This document shows, piece by piece, positions 60,968-64,000 of a DNA stretch of 64,000 nucleotides. The stretch is taken from contig NZ_SLWN01000012.1 of assembly GCF_004342025.1 (NCBI RefSeq), positions 231,781 through 295,780 of the forward strand, written 5' to 3'. The stretch is from Kribbella steppae. Lineage in GTDB: Bacteria > Actinomycetota > Actinomycetes > Propionibacteriales > Kribbellaceae. Position 1 is the first letter of the stretch. Every line of letters begins with the position of its first letter. The notes beneath the pieces were generated by a model, which saw nothing but the letters and a program-made list of their open reading frames with translations, was not told where the DNA came from and ran no database searches. A program made the translations under genes and the position numbers.

Positions 60968-62224
60968 GTGTGGGCGGCGATGGCCTCGCCGCGCTACCTG
61001 GTGTCGTCCTGGCCCTGGCGCAGCTACGCCTACCTGTTCTCCTCGGTGCCGGTGGGTGTGGTGACCATCGGCGTACTCCTTGGCGTGGCGGCGGCCAGTG
61101 CGGTGCTGAGCCCGATCCTGATCGGGATCCTGCTGATCACCATGTTCCCGCTGATCGGGGTGCTGATCGGCCGGGTCGAGCGGTGGCGGGCCGGACTGGT
61201 GCTGATCGACGGGATCAGCAGCCCGCACGCGAAGATGCCGGAGTCGCTGTCGCGGCGGGAGAAGCTGAAATTCCGGCGGCGGGAGCAGGCGTCGCTGCGG
61301 GCGCTCGGGTACGGGTTCGTGCTGGGCGTCTTCGTCTGGCCGCTGAGTGCCCTGTTCGCCGGTGTGAGTGCGACCGTCCTCGTCATCACGCTGGCCGCGC
61401 CGGTGATCGCCGACGGCGACGAGATGGGCATGGGTCCGTGGATCCTGGACAGCGCGCAGGAAGGGTTCATCTTCCTGCTGTGCTTCGGCCCGGTCTTCTA
61501 TGCCCTGAGCTCCTATCTGATCGGCGTTCTCGCCGGTGCAGAGGCCGCGCTCGCGAAGGCGATGCTGGGTCCGCGACAGGACGAGCTGCAGCGGAACGTG
61601 GCTGAGCTGCGCCGGTCCCGGCTCGATCTGGTGGATGCGTTCGAGACCGAGCGAGTGCGGATCGAGCGGCATCTGCACGACGGCGTACAGCAGCGGCTGG
61701 TCGGGTTGACGATGACGCTCGGGCTGGCCGAACTCGATCTGCCGGACGGCGAAGGCAAGCGACTCGTCGTGAAGGCGCACAGCGAGGCCGAGGCTGCGCT
61801 GGCAGACCTGCGGGAGGCAGTCCGGGGGATCCACCCGCGCGTGCTCGTCGACCACGGGCTGGAGGCGGCCGTACTGGAGGTGGCGGACCGGAGTCCGCTG
61901 CCGGTGAACGTTCAGCTGACCCTGCCGTCGCGACTGCCGCCGCCGATCGAGGCCGCGGCGTACTTCGTCGTCAGCGAGGCGTTGGCCAACGTCGCCAAGC
62001 ACGCACAGGCGACCAACTGCGAGGTGATCGGGTGGGTCGAGCGCGATCGACTCGTCATCACGATCACCGATGACGGCGTCGGCGGCGCTCGGACGGGCGC
62101 CGGTACCGGACTCACCGGGCTGGTGACCCGGTTGGACGCCTTGGGAGGCACACTCGACATCGACAGCCCACCCGGTGGGCCGACTCGATTGAGGATGGAG
62201 TGCCCGTGCCGACTCGGCGACTGA
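60962..62224 (+). CDS. Sensor histidine kinase, NarL-partner type (HisKA_3)
   Basis: About 420 residues. The N-terminal half has five or six hydrophobic helices in a sensor region (YLFSSVPVGVVTIGVLLGVA and following). The dimerisation helix has phospho-acceptor H239 in RIERHLHDGVQQRL, and the ATPase domain has VSEALANVAKHAQA and TDDGVGGARTGAGTGL. The start used here, ATG 60962, is the end of a palindromic repeat with GGGAGG four bases upstream; ATG 60980 is an alternative. It is coupled to the response regulator and probably controls the divergent ABC exporter. Confidence 0.87.
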   Translation: MTVWAAMASPRYLVSSWPWRSYAYLFSSVPVGVVTIGVLLGVAAASAVLSPILIGILLITMFPLIGVLIGRVERWRAGLVLIDGISSPHAKMPESLSRREKLKFRRREQASLRALGYGFVLGVFVWPLSALFAGVSATVLVITLAAPVIADGDEMGMGPWILDSAQEGFIFLLCFGPVFYALSSYLIGVLAGAEAALAKAMLGPRQDELQRNVAELRRSRLDLVDAFETERVRIERHLHDGVQQRLVGLTMTLGLAELDLPDGEGKRLVVKAHSEAEAALADLREAVRGIHPRVLVDHGLEAAVLEVADRSPLPVNVQLTLPSRLPPPIEAAAYFVVSEALANVAKHAQATNCEVIGWVERDRLVITITDDGVGGARTGAGTGLTGLVTRLDALGGTLDIDSPPGGPTRLRMECPCRLGD

Positions 62225-62859
62225 GCATCGTGCTGGCCGAAGACTCGCTGCTGTTGCGTGAGGGCCTGGCCAGCATCCTCGACCGCGCCGGTCACGAAGT
62301 GCGGGACGCTGTCGGCGATGCGGACACGCTGCTGGCCGTCGTACGCAAGGAACCGCCGGATGTGGTGATCACCGACGTACGGATGCCGCCCGGGCACAGT
62401 GATGAAGGCCTGCGGGCAGCGGCCGCGATCCGGGCGGAGTTCCCGTCGATCGGGATCCTGGTGCTGTCCCAGTACGTCGCCGACGCGTATCTGTCCACGT
62501 TGCTCGAGACAACGACCGGCGGGATCGGGTACCTGCTGAAAGACCGGGTCGGGCATGTCGCGGAGTTCCTCGAGTCACTCGACCGCGTGGCCGACGGCGG
62601 GACCGTGGTGGATCCGGAAGTGGTCCGGCAGTTGCTGGCGCGGCGGCGGAACGACGGGCCGCTGTCGGCGCTCACGCCGCGGGAGCTGGAGGTGCTCGCG
62701 CTGATGGCGGAGGGCCGGGTGAACGCATCGATCGCCGAGCAGTTGGTCGTCAGCGAGGCCGCCGTACGCAAGCACGTCGGCAACATCTTCGCCAAGCTTC
62801 AGCTGGACGACGGTCTCGATCGGCGGGTATCCGCGGTCCTCACCTACCTTCGCGGTTGA
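62206..62859 (+). CDS. Response regulator, NarL/FixJ (LuxR HTH) family
   Basis: 217 residues. Receiver domain with AEDSLLLREG, phospho-acceptor D57 in ITDVRMPP, and lysine in LLKDRVGHV; LuxR-type helix-turn-helix LTPRELEVLALMAEGRVNASIAEQLVVSEAAVRKHVGNIF at the C-terminus. The start is GTG 62206 with GGAG five bases upstream; GTG 62200 is equally possible. It overlaps the kinase 3' end, so the pair is co-translated. Confidence 0.9.
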   Translation: MPTRRLSIVLAEDSLLLREGLASILDRAGHEVRDAVGDADTLLAVVRKEPPDVVITDVRMPPGHSDEGLRAAAAIRAEFPSIGILVLSQYVADAYLSTLLETTTGGIGYLLKDRVGHVAEFLESLDRVADGGTVVDPEVVRQLLARRRNDGPLSALTPRELEVLALMAEGRVNASIAEQLVVSEAAVRKHVGNIFAKLQLDDGLDRRVSAVLTYLRG

Positions 62860-62866
62860 ACCGCGA
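62850..62866 (+). terminator. Small hairpin over the response-regulator stop
   Basis: TCGCGG (62850-62855), TTGAA, CCGCGA (62861-62866). It lies between the regulator and the CoA-binding gene. Six base pairs only; it may attenuate rather than stop transcription. Confidence 0.3.
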
Positions 62867-62880
62867 GGGAGGATCGGGTT

Positions 62881-63282
62881 ATGGACAGTGACATCCGGAA
62901 AATCCTGGCGGACTGCGAGACCTGGGCCGTGGTCGGGTTGTCGAACAACACCAGCCGGGCCGCGTACGGCGTGGCGCGGTTCCTGCAGGGGCACGGTAAG
63001 CGGATCGTGCCGGTGCATCCGTCGGCGGAGACGGTGCACGGCGAGCAGGGGTACGCCACGCTCGCCGACATCCCGTTCCCGGTGGACTGCGTCGATGTGT
63101 TCGTCCGGTCCGAGCTGGCCGGTGACATCGCGGACCAGGCGGTGGGAATCAACGCGAAGGCGGTGTGGTTCCAGCTGGATGTAGTGGATCCGGACGCTTA
63201 CACGCGGACGACGGCCGCTGGGTTGACCATGGTGATGAACCGTTGCCCGGCGATCGAGTGGGGCCGTCTGGGTCCGTCCTGA
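62881..63282 (+). CDS. CoA-binding domain protein
   Basis: 133 residues forming a Rossmann-like CoA-binding fold: TWAVVGLSNNTSRAAYGVARFL at the N-terminus and a conserved GHGKRIVPVHPS, then VDCVDVFVRSE and AKAVWFQLDVVD. The family is widespread and of unknown biochemical role. ATG 62881 with GGGAGG upstream. The next gene follows after 22 bases, suggesting an operon. Confidence 0.88.
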   Translation: MDSDIRKILADCETWAVVGLSNNTSRAAYGVARFLQGHGKRIVPVHPSAETVHGEQGYATLADIPFPVDCVDVFVRSELAGDIADQAVGINAKAVWFQLDVVDPDAYTRTTAAGLTMVMNRCPAIEWGRLGPS

Positions 63283-63304
63283 CCATCGACACCGAAGGGT
63301 TCTG

Positions 63305-63727
63305 ATGATCTCGATCGACGCGTCCACCGACTTCGGCAAGCGGATCGCGCGGCAGCTGCACGACGAGCGGGTGCTGTGGCTGACCACCGTCGGCAAGTCC
63401 GGAACGCCGGCGCCGAACCCGGTCTGGTTCCTCTGGTACGGCGACCATCTGCTGATCTCCAGTCAGCCGGACAAGGCCAAGCTGCGCAACATCGCCGCCC
63501 ACCCGCGGGTCGCGCTGAACTTCAACGCCACCCACACCGGCGGCGACGTCGGGGTGATCTCGGGTACGGCGGTGATCGACGACAACCCGATCAGCGGTGA
63601 CGAGCTGGCGGCGTACAACAACAAGTACGGCGAGGACATCGCCCACCTGGGCATGACGAACGACCAGTTCCACGCCGACTACTCCGTGCTCGTCCGCATC
63701 ACCCCCGACAAACTCCGCGGCTTCTAG
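63305..63727 (+). CDS. PPOX-class F420-dependent oxidoreductase
   Basis: 140 residues with the split-barrel flavin-binding fold: VLWLTTVGKSGTPAPNPVWFLWYGD, LLISSQPDKAKLRNIAAHPRVALNF and VGVISGTAVI. The pattern matches the actinobacterial PPOX-class family (TIGR03667 type) that uses coenzyme F420. Substrate unknown. It is followed by two hairpins and then the end of an insertion sequence. Confidence 0.88.
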   Translation: MISIDASTDFGKRIARQLHDERVLWLTTVGKSGTPAPNPVWFLWYGDHLLISSQPDKAKLRNIAAHPRVALNFNATHTGGDVGVISGTAVIDDNPISGDELAAYNNKYGEDIAHLGMTNDQFHADYSVLVRITPDKLRGF

Positions 63728-63742
63728 CCGAGGCAGCCCGAC

Positions 63743-63803
63743 CATTTCAGCGGAGATCCCCTGAAATGAACCCTTCTCCCTCTGAAATTCGAGGGGAGAA
63801 GGG
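63743..63803 (+). terminator. Two consecutive hairpins after the F420/PPOX gene
   Basis: First: CATTTCAG (63743-63750) with CTGAAATG (63761-63768), plus an inner GG/CC pair. Second: CCCTTCTCCC (63771-63780) with GGGAGAAGGG (63794-63803). Together they make a strong barrier between the gene and the insertion sequence. Confidence 0.65.
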
Positions 63804-63822
63804 GCGAGGTGAGGGGTTATCC

Positions 63823-64000
63823 GGCTCTCCTGTCTGATGTGTGGGTCAGTTTCGGCCGGGGAGGGGTGGTCGGTAGCCGCCGAGGGTGAGCATGGCGAGG
63901 GCGATGAGGGCGATGAGGGCGTGCGGGTCGTGGAAGCCGTAGGCGATGCGGGTGATGAGGCGGATCTTGGTGTTGACGGCTTCGATGCGGGCGTTGGTCA
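63823..64000 (-). mobile_element. Right end of an ISL3-family insertion sequence (cut by window edge)
   Basis: Begins at GGCTCTCC (63823), which resembles the GGCTCTTC-type terminal repeat of ISL3 elements, about 23 bases past the stop codon of the transposase fragment on the minus strand. The other end lies outside the window, so target duplication cannot be checked. Confidence 0.55.
63846..64000 (-). CDS. ISL3-family transposase, C-terminal end (runs off right edge)
   Basis: The minus strand reads NARIEAVNTKIRLITRIAYG and then FHDPHALIALIALAMLTLGG to a stop at 63846-63848. The IEAVNTK-R-ITR-AYGF pattern is the conserved C-terminus of ISL3 (DDE_Tnp_ISL3) transposases, after the last catalytic Glu. 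Only about 50 residues are in the window. Whether the element is intact cannot be seen. Confidence 0.85.
   Translation of the reverse strand, partial: TNARIEAVNTKIRLITRIAYGFHDPHALIALIALAMLTLGGYRPPLPGRN

Overview
The window is high-GC DNA with dense coding on both strands and frequent ATGA/GTGA overlaps. It reads as the chromosome of a Gram-positive actinomycete. Supporting features are an HrdB-type principal sigma factor with a Lys/Ala-rich head, an LprG/P55-type lipoprotein-exporter pair, an F420/PPOX-type oxidoreductase, a DUF7455-type zinc protein, and a second topoisomerase pair (ParE/ParC). Protein style and gene order suggest the Propionibacteriales, perhaps Kribbella; that placement is inference, not a database result. 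No tRNA, rRNA or CRISPR array was seen.

Left part (1-25.2 kb) is mostly housekeeping and stress genes. In order: a methyltransferase (cut by the left edge) behind an ATP-dependent DNA ligase, a DyP peroxidase, a proline-rich CPBP membrane protease, a HAD protein, a secreted EEP-fold hydrolase, a SigB-like sigma factor behind a sigmaR/sigmaH-type promoter, oligopeptidase B, exonuclease III, a TetR-controlled SDR/enoyl-reductase pair, YccF, two metallo-hydrolases, an MFS carrier, hemerythrin, dimethylargininase, DNA polymerase IV, a GCS2-type ligase, a universal stress protein, a HhH-GPD repair protein, the principal sigma factor, and a YidC insertase.

Middle part (25.2-41.9 kb): a ROK regulator, sugar isomerase and dehydrogenase operon; a DUF5666, response regulator and kinase operon; a DUF456 protein; a glycogen-debranching-type enzyme; a LysE exporter facing a MocR regulator; the DUF7455 protein; parE with a HAD gene; and a secreted heparinase-like protein whose start is disrupted in a G-run.

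Accessory part (41.9-50.8 kb) holds a decaying sugar locus: a glycosidase tail, a beheaded ABC permease, an intact permease, and a frameshifted and internally deleted dehydrogenase. It also holds a secreted peptidase-like protein lacking its cysteine, an exported carbonic anhydrase, a TetR/monooxygenase pair and a GH127 enzyme.

Right part (50.3-64 kb): a leftward chain starting at parC, which carries a 421-residue intein directly after the catalytic tyrosine. The chain continues through lprG, the MFS exporter, a sucrase/ferredoxin-like protein and carbonic anhydrase to GH127. An ABC exporter divergent from a two-component system follows, then a CoA-binding protein, an F420/PPOX protein and the end of an ISL3-type insertion sequence.

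The most unusual structure is a 120-bp palindromic repeat present twice in inverted orientation (36771-36890 and 60848-60967). The second copy sits in the translation start of the sensor kinase. It supplies the kinase Shine-Dalgarno sequence and start codon, and it creates a 41-codon leader ORF whose stop overlaps that start.
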